DNA of 49,084 nucleotides, taken from Flavobacterium haoranii. Its GTDB lineage: Bacteria; Bacteroidota; Bacteroidia; Flavobacteriales; Flavobacteriaceae. Each line of letters begins with the position of its first letter. Within the stretch, counting starts at the first letter, position 1. Below the pieces are notes generated by a model. That model searched no databases. It was not told where the DNA came from and worked only from the letters and a program-made list of their open reading frames with translations. The stretch covers positions 1 through 49,084 of the forward strand of contig QKBC01000022.1 of the NCBI GenBank assembly GCA_003246205.1, written 5' to 3'. Shown piece after piece: positions 17,821 to 25,830 of the stretch. The position numbers were made by a program, and so were the translations under genes.

Positions 17821-20658
17821 ATGAAATACTTCCACAACGAGATCGAAGCCAAGTGGCAAAAATACTGGGCAGAACACAAAACATTTGCAGCCTCTAATGA
17901 TTCCGATAAACCTAAATATTATGTATTAGATATGTTTCCTTATCCTTCGGGAGCTGGCTTGCACGTAGGGCATCCGCTGGGATACATTGCTTCTGATATT
18001 GTGGCGCGTTACAAACGTCACCAAGGGTTTAATGTGTTGCACCCACAAGGATACGATTCGTTTGGATTACCGGCTGAACAATATGCGATTCAAACCGGAC
18101 AACATCCAGCCATTACAACCGAAACCAACATCAAACGCTATCGCGAGCAGTTAGATAAAATCGGTTTTTCATTCGATTGGGATAGAGAAGTACGTACTTC
18201 CGATCCGGAATATTACAAATGGACGCAATGGATCTTTATTCAGTTGTTCGAATCATGGTACAACAACAAATCGAATAAAGCAGAAAGCATCACGACTTTA
18301 GTTCAGGAATTTGAACAAAACGGTAATACTGCTGTGGATGCGGTTTGTGAGGATGGTATTCCGGCTTTTTCTGCAACAGAATGGAATGCTTTTACAGCCG
18401 ATGAAAAAGAACAAATCTTATTACAATATAGATTAACCTATTTGGCGGAAACCGAAGTAAACTGGTGTCCGGCTTTAGGAACGGTTTTAGCCAATGACGA
18501 AATCGTAAACGGCGTTTCAGAACGTGGTGGTCATCCTGTTATTCGTAAAAAAATGACCCAATGGTCCATGCGAATTTCAGCGTATGCCGAACGTTTGTTA
18601 CAAGGTTTAGAAATCATCGATTGGACCGAAAGTTTAAAAGAAAGCCAACGCAATTGGATTGGAAAATCAGTAGGCGCAAGCGTAAAATTTAATGTCATTT
18701 CGAGCGGAGTCGAGAAATCTCATCAAGTCGAAGTCTTCACAACAAGACCTGATACTATTTTCGGTGTTACGTTTATGACGTTGGCACCGGAACACGAATT
18801 GGTAGCTCAAATTACCACTTCGGAACAAAAAGAAGCTGTAGAAGCGTATATTGAAGCTACTGCAAAACGTTCGGAAAGAGAGCGTATGGCCGATGTAAAA
18901 ACCATTTCGGGTGTATTTACCGGAGCGTATGCCGAACATCCGATTACCAAAGAACCGATTCCGATTTGGATTGGCGATTATGTGCTAGCAGGTTACGGAA
19001 CCGGAGCGGTTATGGCGGTTCCTTGCGGTGACGAACGCGATTATGCGTTTGCCAATTTCTTTACAGGAACGAATGGCATGCCGGAAATCAAAAACATTTT
19101 CAATCAAGATATTTCAGAAGCGGCTTTTGCTGCCAAAGAAGGTTTTGAATTGGTTAATTCTGATTTCTTAAACGGTTTAGGATATAAAGAAGGAACAAAA
19201 AAAGCGATTGAAGCTTTAGAAAATATTGGTGCCGGAAAGGCAAAAGTAAACTACCGTTTGCGCGATGCGGTTTTTTCACGTCAGCGTTATTGGGGAGAAC
19301 CCTTCCCGGTGTATTATGTAAATGGTTTGCCTAAAATGATCGAGGTGAAACATTTGCCGATTCGTTTACCGGAAGTGGAAAAATACTTACCAACAGAAGA
19401 CGGTCAGCCGCCATTAGGAAACGCAACCGATTGGGCTTGGGATACGAAGACAAATACTGTTGTCAGTTCGAGCGAAGTCGAGAACAAAACAGTTTTCCCG
19501 TTAGAACTGAACACCATGCCGGGTTGGGCAGGAAGTTCTTGGTATTGGATGCGTTACATGGATGCACACAACGAGAACGAATTTGCCAGCGAAGCAGCTT
19601 TAAAATATTGGGAAAATGTAGATTTGTATATTGGGGGTAGCGAACATGCCACCGGACATTTATTGTATTCTCGTTTTTGGAACAAATTCTTAAAAGACAG
19701 AGGTTTTGCACCAACAGAAGAGCCGTTCAAAAAACTGATCAATCAGGGAATGATTTTGGGAATGAGTGCTATCGTTTACAGGGTTTCTGGAACAAAAAAA
19801 TATGTTTCTAAAGGATTGAAATCAGATTATGAGACAGAGGAAATTAGAGTTGATGTTAATATTGTAAATGCTTCTGATGAAATTGATTTAGAAAAATTAA
19901 GAAATTGGATTCCTGAATTTAAAGATGCGGAATTTATTCTTGAAAACGGAAAATATATTGTAGGACGCGAAGTAGAGAAAATGTCTAAGCGTTGGTATAA
20001 TGTAGTCAATCCGGATGATATTTGTGAAGAATACGGTGCGGATACCTTGCGTTTGTATGAAATGTTTTTAGGTCCATTAGAACAAGCAAAACCGTGGAAC
20101 ACCGCTGGTATTACCGGAGTGTATGGTTTCTTGAAAAAATTATGGCGTTTGTATTTTGACGACAACGGTTTAAACGTTACAGACGAAGAGCCAACAAAAG
20201 ACATGTACAAATCGTTGCATAAAACCATCAAAAAAGCAACGGAAGACATCGAGAATTTCTCATTTAACACCTCGGTTTCTCAGTTTATGATTTGTGTAAA
20301 CGAATTGGCACAACAAAAATGCCATCACCGTGCTATTTTAGAACCTTTAGCGGTTTTAATTTCGCCTTATGCGCCGCATATTGCCGAAGAATTATGGAGC
20401 GCTTTAGGGCACGAAGGTTCGGTGGCTACAGTTGCCTATCCGAAGTTTGAAGCGAGTTATTTGGTGGAAAGTGCTAAAGAATATCCGGTTTCTTTCAACG
20501 GAAAAATGCGTTTTAAAGTAGAATTGCCTTTGGATTTAACGGCAGCACAAATCGAAGAAATCATTATGGCGGATGAAAGAACACAAGCACAATTACAAGG
20601 AAGAACGCCTAAAAATGTCATCATCGTTCCAGGTAAAATTATCAATATAGTCGGATAA
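17821..20658 (+). CDS. leuS: leucine--tRNA ligase
   Basis: 945 aa class I synthetase that charges tRNA-Leu. The HIGH motif is HVGH at 48-51 (FPYPSGAGLHVGH) and the KMSKS motif is KMSKR at 720-724. The editing domain is present (TTRPDTIFGVTFM, YGTGAVMAVPCGDERD), as are the catalytic core and the C-terminal anticodon-binding region. Two unusual short insertions, VISSGVEKS near residue 292 and VSSSEVEN near 548, are encoded by copies of a dispersed repeat read in the same frame; see the repeat entries. ATG 17821 is followed by the typical KYFHNEIEAKWQKYW start. Transcribed alone with a strong downstream terminator. Confidence 0.97.
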   Translation: MKYFHNEIEAKWQKYWAEHKTFAASNDSDKPKYYVLDMFPYPSGAGLHVGHPLGYIASDIVARYKRHQGFNVLHPQGYDSFGLPAEQYAIQTGQHPAITTETNIKRYREQLDKIGFSFDWDREVRTSDPEYYKWTQWIFIQLFESWYNNKSNKAESITTLVQEFEQNGNTAVDAVCEDGIPAFSATEWNAFTADEKEQILLQYRLTYLAETEVNWCPALGTVLANDEIVNGVSERGGHPVIRKKMTQWSMRISAYAERLLQGLEIIDWTESLKESQRNWIGKSVGASVKFNVISSGVEKSHQVEVFTTRPDTIFGVTFMTLAPEHELVAQITTSEQKEAVEAYIEATAKRSERERMADVKTISGVFTGAYAEHPITKEPIPIWIGDYVLAGYGTGAVMAVPCGDERDYAFANFFTGTNGMPEIKNIFNQDISEAAFAAKEGFELVNSDFLNGLGYKEGTKKAIEALENIGAGKAKVNYRLRDAVFSRQRYWGEPFPVYYVNGLPKMIEVKHLPIRLPEVEKYLPTEDGQPPLGNATDWAWDTKTNTVVSSSEVENKTVFPLELNTMPGWAGSSWYWMRYMDAHNENEFASEAALKYWENVDLYIGGSEHATGHLLYSRFWNKFLKDRGFAPTEEPFKKLINQGMILGMSAIVYRVSGTKKYVSKGLKSDYETEEIRVDVNIVNASDEIDLEKLRNWIPEFKDAEFILENGKYIVGREVEKMSKRWYNVVNPDDICEEYGADTLRLYEMFLGPLEQAKPWNTAGITGVYGFLKKLWRLYFDDNGLNVTDEEPTKDMYKSLHKTIKKATEDIENFSFNTSVSQFMICVNELAQQKCHHRAILEPLAVLISPYAPHIAEELWSALGHEGSVATVAYPKFEASYLVESAKEYPVSFNGKMRFKVELPLDLTAAQIEEIIMADERTQAQLQGRTPKNVIIVPGKIINIVG
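18694..18722 (+). repeat. dispersed repeat inside leuS, copy 1
   Basis: The stretch carries TTCGAGCGGAGTCGAG, a short sequence that I recall as common between genes in Flavobacteria. Here it is read in frame as VISSGVEKSH, just before the editing-domain motif TTRPDTIFG. It is the longer of the two copies. Confidence 0.7.
19462..19484 (+). repeat. dispersed repeat inside leuS, copy 2
   Basis: A second copy containing TTCGAGCGAAGTCGAG is read in the same phase as copy 1, giving VSSSEVEN. It sits in the connection before NTMPGWAGSSWYWMRY. The copies share 15 of 16 core bases. Confidence 0.65.
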
Positions 20659-20691
20659 TATTCGATAGGAAATACAATAAAAAATCTTAAG

Positions 20692-20729
20692 AAAAATCCC
20701 AATTACTTTTATAAGTCATTGGGATTTTT
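20692..20729 (+). terminator. leuS intrinsic terminator
   Basis: A 12-bp perfect stem AAAAATCCCAAT / ATTGGGATTTTT with a 14-base loop and a T-tract, 33 bp after the leuS stop. Confidence 0.85.
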
Positions 20730-20766
20730 TATTTTCGAACTTGTTGAATTTCGAAACAAATCAGAG

Positions 20767-21435
20767 ATGAAAAAAATCGTTACATTACTAGTTCTCACTA
20801 GTTCCCTTTTTGCTTTTTCTCAGGAAGCAGATTCCATTAAAATCACGAAAAGTCCTAGATTAGATTTTTATTGGGGAATAGGAATGCAGCTCAATTCATT
20901 TAAGCTGAATGATAAACTAAAAGCTTCGAATGTAGCCGAAATTAAAGAAACAATGCCTGAATTTTTAATGGGGGCCAATATTTTCGGCGAACAGTTTTCA
21001 GGTGATATAGAATTTGGTTTTCTTTATTCCACAAATAGTAAGAACAATGCTAAAAGCAAGCTGTTGGGAGTAGATGTGCGTTTAAGGGTTCATTATAATC
21101 TGATAAAAACAAAAAAAATTGCATTAACCACAGGTTTAAACATAAGTGGAACAGGAAATAATGTAGATGTATATGCTAATGATAACAGTATCGATTTGAA
21201 TGATCTGGATCCAATGAACAATAGCGGGCATATTTCGTTGCGCAACCAGGTGTTTTATGCCGGACCTTCGGCTTCATTTTATGTGTGGCGAGATAAAACA
21301 TTTAAAGTAAGGTTAAACATGGGGTATGAATTTGCTTTCACAAATGGAAAATGGAAGTCAGATTATGCAGACGTCTACCATACAGTTAAAGAAATAGGAA
21401 ATAATCGTTTTGTAATAGGATTGCTAATTCAATAA
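20767..21435 (+). CDS. outer-membrane beta-barrel-like secreted protein
   Basis: 222 aa from ATG 20767; an in-frame upstream ATG at 20719 lies inside the leuS terminator and is rejected. Signal peptide IVTLLVLTSSLFAFS, then QEADS. The mature protein alternates amphipathic strands (LDFYWGIGMQLNSF, GDIEFGFLYSTNSKN, VRLRVHYNLI, VFYAGPSASFYVWRD) and ends in FVIGLLIQ, consistent with a small 8- to 10-strand outer-membrane barrel. No specific ligand or function can be given. The following 296 bp is non-coding. Confidence 0.75.
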   Translation: MKKIVTLLVLTSSLFAFSQEADSIKITKSPRLDFYWGIGMQLNSFKLNDKLKASNVAEIKETMPEFLMGANIFGEQFSGDIEFGFLYSTNSKNNAKSKLLGVDVRLRVHYNLIKTKKIALTTGLNISGTGNNVDVYANDNSIDLNDLDPMNNSGHISLRNQVFYAGPSASFYVWRDKTFKVRLNMGYEFAFTNGKWKSDYADVYHTVKEIGNNRFVIGLLIQ

Positions 21436-21731
21436 TTTAGAAATAGAATCTATTAATATTTGTTTTATGCGATAAAACATCTATAATGTGTTTATTGAAC
21501 CTGTATTTTTTTGATAAGCGATATTTTTAAGACTCGTATTAGTCTAAATTATCTTATAATTTGTTTATTTCTTTAGAAATAAAGCGTAATATGTTATAAA
21601 TCTTTAATTTAAGTAAAAATAATATGGCGGTTTGAAAAAAAATTTTTACATTAGGGGAGTAATTTGATTTATAGATCAATGTAAGTTCTTTTTTAGAACT
21701 TATTTTTTACTAACCCCCAAATCGCCGCTCT
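21436..21731. other. AT-rich intergenic region with one hairpin
   Basis: There is no ORF of credible length on either strand. It is very AT-rich and includes a long A/T run near 21635. Its only clear structure is the hairpin at 21682-21702, so it is probably the promoter and leader of the gene at 21732. Confidence 0.5.
21682..21702 (+). terminator. terminator-like hairpin in the leader of the 21732 gene
   Basis: TAAGTTCT / AGAACTTA with a 5-T loop, followed directly by six T. It lies 29 bp upstream of a start codon and about 250 bp after the previous gene, so it may act as a leader attenuator rather than a simple gene end. Confidence 0.5.
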
Positions 21732-22358
21732 ATGAAAAAAATTAGCTATGCACTCGTTGTTATTACATTGTGTTTATTCCCTAAAGCCGCTTTTTCAGAA
21801 AAAGTAGAAGGGAACATATTTGCCGAGCAGACTCAGGCTCAGGTAAAATTGGAGAACCAAATTCATACCGTGCTGGAGCAATCTTTAAACTATAAAGAGT
21901 ATAAAGTAATTGATAAGCAGGTAATGTTTCATTTTAAAAATGAACTGGAATCGTTTTTAAGTTTGTCTAATCAAGCACGTTTAAATTTCCAAAAAGAAAT
22001 AGAAACGAAGATGAATGAAATCAGCGCCCTTGATGAAAGTCTGAAAACTTTGCAAGTTGAGAATTCAGAATTGCGCAACGACAAACAAACAATAGGTTTT
22101 CTGGGAATGTCAATTAATAAATATGCATATATAAGTTCTCTTTGGATATTATTTTTTAGCAGTTTGCTAGTGATAGGATTTTTTGTATTGAAGTTTATAA
22201 GAGCAAATGAAATTACAAAAAGTTCTAAAATGATTTTAAGTAATTTGGAAGACGAATACGAAGCTTTTAGAAGAGCAAGTATTGAACGTGAACAAAAATT
22301 AAGAAGAGAACTGTTTAATGAAATGAAAAAAGTAAAGGAGTTGAAACAGGCGTCCTGA
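21732..22358 (+). CDS. exported coiled-coil membrane protein, unknown function
   Basis: 208 aa. N-terminal signal peptide (YALVVITLCLFPKAAFS), a periplasmic heptad-rich region (residues 40-120, with SLKTLQVENSELRNDKQT), one membrane helix at about 137-158 (SSLWILFFSSLLVIGFFVL) and a cytoplasmic charged helix rich in Glu, Arg and Lys. Similar flavobacterial proteins carry the NYKEYKVI motif, and I recall some being labelled as tRNA methyltransferases, but nothing here supports a methyltransferase: there is no SAM-binding motif. Function unknown. The leader carries a terminator-like hairpin. Confidence 0.7.
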   Translation: MKKISYALVVITLCLFPKAAFSEKVEGNIFAEQTQAQVKLENQIHTVLEQSLNYKEYKVIDKQVMFHFKNELESFLSLSNQARLNFQKEIETKMNEISALDESLKTLQVENSELRNDKQTIGFLGMSINKYAYISSLWILFFSSLLVIGFFVLKFIRANEITKSSKMILSNLEDEYEAFRRASIEREQKLRRELFNEMKKVKELKQAS

Positions 22359-22386
22359 AGTAGTTAGTTATAAGTTAAAAACAGTT

Positions 22387-22411
22387 AAAAGCACGTGTTA
22401 TACGTGCTTTT
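22387..22411 (+). terminator. intrinsic terminator
   Basis: Perfect 10-bp stem AAAAGCACGT / ACGTGCTTTT with a 5-base loop, 28 bp after the stop of the coiled-coil gene. Confidence 0.8.
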
Positions 22412-22531
22412 TGCATTTAAAAAATGTAACTTTTTTAAAAAATTACGTATAATGAGTAAATGCAAACTGTCAAACTGACATTTGTAGATTTTGGTTCAGA
22501 ATTTGATGTGATTTAAAATAAAAAGAAAATT

Positions 22532-23227
22532 ATGTTTGGGTATTATATATTAATAGGAGGAATTGCATTAGTAAGCTGGTTAGTAAGCAACCAATTGAAG
22601 AGTAAGTTTGAATACTATTCAAAAGTACATTTGAGAAATGGCATGAGCGGAGCAGAGATTGCAGAAAAAATGCTTCATGACAACGGAATTTATGATGTGA
22701 AAGTAATTTCAACAGCAGGTCGTTTAACTGACCATTACAATCCGGCCGACAAAACAGTAAACTTGAGTGAAGCAGTTTTCAATCAAAGAAATGCCGCCGC
22801 CGCCGCCGTAGCAGCACACGAATGCGGACATGCTGTGCAGCATGCTAAAGCATACCAATGGCTGGAAATGCGTTCTAAAATGGTGCCGGTTGTTCAGGTA
22901 TCATCATCTTTATCACAATGGTTAGTGATCGGAGGGCTTATTTTAGGAGCTGCATCAAAAACAGGAATAGGACTTTATATTGCAGTAATTGGTTTGATCC
23001 TGATGGCTATTGCAACAGCTTTTTCATTGATTACCTTACCGGTAGAATATGATGCGAGTAACAGAGCTTTAGCTTGGTTGAAAAATAAAAATATGTTGAG
23101 CCAACAAGAGTATTCCGGAGCAGAAGATGCTTTAAAATGGGCTGCCAGAACCTATTTAGTAGCAGCTATAGGAGCTGTTGCCTCGTTGTTATATTGGGCA
23201 ATGCAGGTATTTGGTAGAAGAAATTAA
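22532..23227 (+). CDS. YugP-type neutral zinc metallopeptidase
   Basis: 231 aa membrane-bound peptidase of the Zn-dependent YugP/Zn_peptidase_2 family. The N-terminal helix (YYILIGGIALVSWLVS) is followed by the family motif region and the zinc site HECGH in AAVAAHECGHAVQHA, then two more helices (LVIGGLILGAASKTGIGLYI, AVIGLILMAIATAFSLITL). LPVEYDASNRALAWL is the conserved Glu/Asp region after the helices. The Ala run preceding HECGH is encoded by five GCC codons in a row (22793-22807). Substrates of the family are poorly known. It ends at a bidirectional terminator facing the Lrp gene. Confidence 0.9.
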   Translation: MFGYYILIGGIALVSWLVSNQLKSKFEYYSKVHLRNGMSGAEIAEKMLHDNGIYDVKVISTAGRLTDHYNPADKTVNLSEAVFNQRNAAAAAVAAHECGHAVQHAKAYQWLEMRSKMVPVVQVSSSLSQWLVIGGLILGAASKTGIGLYIAVIGLILMAIATAFSLITLPVEYDASNRALAWLKNKNMLSQQEYSGAEDALKWAARTYLVAAIGAVASLLYWAMQVFGRRN

Positions 23228-23243
23228 TAATATAAATGATATA

Positions 23244-23278
23244 AAAAAACCTCGAATCTGCTGTATTCGAGGTTTTTT
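23244..23278. terminator. bidirectional terminator between convergent genes
   Basis: A perfect 14-bp stem AAAAAACCTCGAAT / ATTCGAGGTTTTTT with a 7-base loop gives a T-tract on both strands. It separates the YugP-like peptidase gene (plus) from the Lrp-type regulator (minus). Confidence 0.9.
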
Positions 23279-23299
23279 ATGCTTTAATTTTTTCGGTTT

Positions 23300-23770
23300 T
23301 TATAGTTGAATTTGTCGATCAATTTGTTGCTCTAAGGAAATAAATGTTTCTGTTCTGGAAACTCCTTTGATAGATTGAATTTTTTTGTTCAATAATTGCA
23401 TCAAATGTTCATTGTCTTTACAAATAATCTTAATTAAAATACTCCAGTTTCCGGTTGTGTAATGACATTCTAAAACTTCAGGTATTTTTCGGAGTTCCCT
23501 CACTGCTTCCGAATTACTGGAAGCTCTTTCTAAATAAACGCCTACAAAGGCCATAGTACTATACCCTAAAACTTTCGTATCAACTACAAATTTAGAACCC
23601 GAGATTACGCCGGCTTGTTCCAGTTTTCGCAACCGTTGGTGGATGGCAGCACCCGAAATACCTATCTTATTTGCAATTTGCAGAATTGGTTTGCGGGCAT
23701 CTTCCATTAAATCCCGTAAGATTTCTTTATCAATACCATCTATTTCAATTTGTAACTGATTTACTTTCAT
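23300..23770 (-). CDS. Lrp/AsnC-family transcriptional regulator
   Basis: 156 aa. The N-terminal winged HTH is clear (DKEILRDLMEDARKP, ILQIANKIGISGAAIHQRLR, KLEQAGVISG), followed by the AsnC ligand-binding (RAM) domain with VLECHYTTGNWSILIKI and the tail IKGVSRTETFISLEQQ. The length fits the family. Such proteins sense amino acids and form octamers on DNA. The neighbouring saccharopine dehydrogenase-type gene lies just upstream on the same strand, so control of lysine-related metabolism is a reasonable guess, not shown by the sequence. Confidence 0.92.
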   Translation of the reverse strand: MKVNQLQIEIDGIDKEILRDLMEDARKPILQIANKIGISGAAIHQRLRKLEQAGVISGSKFVVDTKVLGYSTMAFVGVYLERASSNSEAVRELRKIPEVLECHYTTGNWSILIKIICKDNEHLMQLLNKKIQSIKGVSRTETFISLEQQIDRQIQL

Positions 23771-23822
23771 GGGTTACATTTTTTAGATAAAATTGTAAAT
23801 AAGGTATAAATATAAAATAAAA

Positions 23823-23849
23823 AATCCCAAATACAGTATAGTTGGGATT
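23823..23849 (-). terminator. terminator of the saccharopine dehydrogenase gene
   Basis: An 8-bp stem AATCCCAA / TTGGGATT followed on the minus strand by a T-rich tract, 26 bp after that gene's stop. Confidence 0.75.
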
Positions 23850-23874
23850 AATTTAGGGATAAGAAAAGGGAAAA

Positions 23875-25245
23875 TTAACTGCTCACGTTATAAGGGTTAT
23901 AACCTAAATAAGGAATTTCAACTTCTTTAAATATAACACCATATTCTTCCAGTTCTTTTAAAATCGGTTCGTAAACTTCTTTATGGATTGGGATTTGAAC
24001 TCCCGGAGTTTTAATTTCGCCATTCAGAATCTTTAAAGTAGCAATAGCAACAGGTAATCCGACCGTTTTTGCCATGGCAGTATACGTTTGGTCATCTCCG
24101 ATACAAACCATAGTCGCGTCAATTTGTTTTTTTTCACCGTCTAATTCGTAGCCAAATTTATGATACATAACAATCATATCTTTGTCTTCCGGTTTTAAAC
24201 TCCATTTTTCAGAAAGTATTTTTTCTAAAATTTGAGCCGGAGTAGCATCTTTTAGCCCAACTTTCTTTTCGGCGTTGAACAAATCGAGTTCTAATAATTT
24301 ATCCCAAATAATATCGTCCTGGTCAATTTTTTGTGCGTGGCGTAATTTGATTTCTACAGTATCTGTCGGGTGGTAAGGTAAAAAAGAATTGGTAAATTCA
24401 CGATAAGACATATTTTCGGAGTTTTCCATAATAAAAGAATCATCCGTCATTCCTAATTGAACTAAAATATCCCAAGCACGAGAATATCCCACTCTTCTGA
24501 TGGTACCTCTGTAAACAGTTAAAGCATCATCTAAACCATAAACACTTCTATATTTTAACGAATCTCTGTTAGCATAGGCCTCAAATCGCCCAAAACCTTC
24601 AACTTCTAAAAATTCTGTTCTTCTGAATAATTTGTTATAAGGAATGTATTTGTAAGTGCCTTCCTGAATGAATTTAGCAGTTCCTCCTTGCCCGGCTAAA
24701 ACGACATTTCTCGGATTCCAGGTAAATTTATAATTCCAAAGATTGTTGTCGCTTTCCGGCGCTACTAAACCGCCGCAAAAGGATTCAAAAAGGATCATTT
24801 TTCCGCTATTGGTAGTAATCTCGTTGATGACCTTCATCGCACTCATGTGGTCTATTCCGGGATCAAGGCCTATTTCGTTCATGAAAATTAATCCTTTCTT
24901 TTGGACTTCTTTGTCTAAATCTTGCATAGCAGGACTTACATATGATGCAGTAACCATGTTTCGGCCTATTGTTAAGCAGTCTTTAGCAACTTCTAGATGC
25001 AAATGTGCCGGAAGCATCGAAACTACGATGTTTGCTCTTGTGATTTCTTCCCGACGTTGTTTTTCATTGAAAATATCAAAAGCGATTGCTCTGGCATTTT
25101 TGTGATTGCCTGTTTTCTTCTTAGCTAGTTCTTCGGATAAATCTGCTATTGTTATGTTTAAGTTCTCTGATTCGGATTTGTCCAAGAGATATCGTATAAG
25201 TGAAGACGCAGAGCGCCCTGCACCAATAACCAATATATTTTTCAT
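23875..25245 (-). CDS. saccharopine dehydrogenase family protein
   Basis: 456 aa. The Rossmann glycine-rich loop is IGAGRSASSLI (7-17), with an acidic strand end ITIADLSEELA. The conserved central part follows: NIVVSMLPAHLH, MVTASYVSPAMQDLDKE and NEIGLDPGIDHMSAMKVI. The C-terminal domain carries the IGITKP-independent substrate region and KEVYEPILKELEEYGVIF. It matches the glutamate-forming saccharopine reductase/dehydrogenase group of lysine metabolism; whether it acts in synthesis or breakdown cannot be told. It is monocistronic, with its own terminator, and precedes an Lrp/AsnC regulator. Confidence 0.9.
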   Translation of the reverse strand: MKNILVIGAGRSASSLIRYLLDKSESENLNITIADLSEELAKKKTGNHKNARAIAFDIFNEKQRREEITRANIVVSMLPAHLHLEVAKDCLTIGRNMVTASYVSPAMQDLDKEVQKKGLIFMNEIGLDPGIDHMSAMKVINEITTNSGKMILFESFCGGLVAPESDNNLWNYKFTWNPRNVVLAGQGGTAKFIQEGTYKYIPYNKLFRRTEFLEVEGFGRFEAYANRDSLKYRSVYGLDDALTVYRGTIRRVGYSRAWDILVQLGMTDDSFIMENSENMSYREFTNSFLPYHPTDTVEIKLRHAQKIDQDDIIWDKLLELDLFNAEKKVGLKDATPAQILEKILSEKWSLKPEDKDMIVMYHKFGYELDGEKKQIDATMVCIGDDQTYTAMAKTVGLPVAIATLKILNGEIKTPGVQIPIHKEVYEPILKELEEYGVIFKEVEIPYLGYNPYNVSS

Positions 25246-25352
25246 GTTTAGTTTGTTTGTTTGTGTAAAATATCACACGAATATACTAAAATGTTATATT
25301 TTATAAAACCAAATTCCTGATAGATATCATTATTTAACAAATTTTATTTTAA

Positions 25353-25360
25353 TACATTTG
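25353..25360 (+). promoter_or_regulatory. candidate -7 element for the DUF423 gene
   Basis: TACATTTG matches TAnnTTTG exactly, 16 bp before the start codon. No convincing TTG lies at the expected upstream distance. Confidence 0.4.
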
Positions 25361-25376
25361 TTCAAAATTTTAACCG

Positions 25377-25766
25377 ATGGAGAAGAAAATTTTAGGCTTT
25401 GCCATTGCAATTGGATTATTAGCTATCATTTTAGGAGCTTTTGGAGCTCATGGTTTAAAAAAGTTTCTAACCACAGAACAGTTGGCTTCTTTTGAAACAG
25501 GAGTTCGATACCAGATGTATCATGCACTTTTTTTATTATTTGTAAGTCAGTTTCAAAGTCTTGCGGTTAAGGATAAAATGATTGTTTTCTATTTGGCAGC
25601 ATTCGGAGTGCTTTTGTTTTCGGGTTCTATTTATGTATTAGCAACTTCATCGATAACCGGAATAAAATCAAAACTTTTAGGGCCTATAACACCAATCGGA
25701 GGCCTGCTGATGATAACTTCTTGGGCCTATCTGCTTTACGTTGTCTTGTTAAAAAACGGCAATTAA
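25377..25766 (+). CDS. DUF423 family inner-membrane protein
   Basis: 129 aa with four hydrophobic helices. The N-terminal signature LGAFGAHGLKKFL and YQMYHALFLLFV, GPITPIGGLLMITSWAYLLY near the C-terminus are typical of DUF423 (YgdD-like). The function is unknown. It lies 64 bp upstream of pckA but pckA has its own promoter, so the two may be only loosely linked. Confidence 0.9.
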   Translation: MEKKILGFAIAIGLLAIILGAFGAHGLKKFLTTEQLASFETGVRYQMYHALFLLFVSQFQSLAVKDKMIVFYLAAFGVLLFSGSIYVLATSSITGIKSKLLGPITPIGGLLMITSWAYLLYVVLLKNGN

Positions 25767-25769
25767 AGC

Positions 25770-25797
25770 TTGTGTTAAAATATAATTCTTACTTTTG
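25770..25797 (+). promoter_or_regulatory. candidate pckA promoter
   Basis: TTG at 25770-25772, a 17-bp spacer and TACTTTTG at 25790-25797 fit the Bacteroidota TTG-N17-23-TAnnTTTG pattern. It lies 33 bp before the pckA ATG. Confidence 0.65.
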
Positions 25798-25830
25798 CAA
25801 CTTTAAAATAAACAACATAACACTAATTTT

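Noticed and set aside
17646..17879. Minus-strand frame across the leuS start
   Set aside because: It overlaps the leuS start and leader repeats and has no family features.
19431..19640. Alternative frame in leuS containing FERSRE
   Set aside because: This is the dispersed repeat read in another frame; leuS is clearly the coding frame.
20719..20766. N-terminal extension of the outer-membrane protein
   Set aside because: It lies inside the leuS terminator and precedes a perfect signal peptide start at 20767.
21732..22358. tRNA methyltransferase label for the coiled-coil protein
   Set aside because: There is no SAM-binding motif; the protein has a signal peptide, a coiled coil and one membrane helix.
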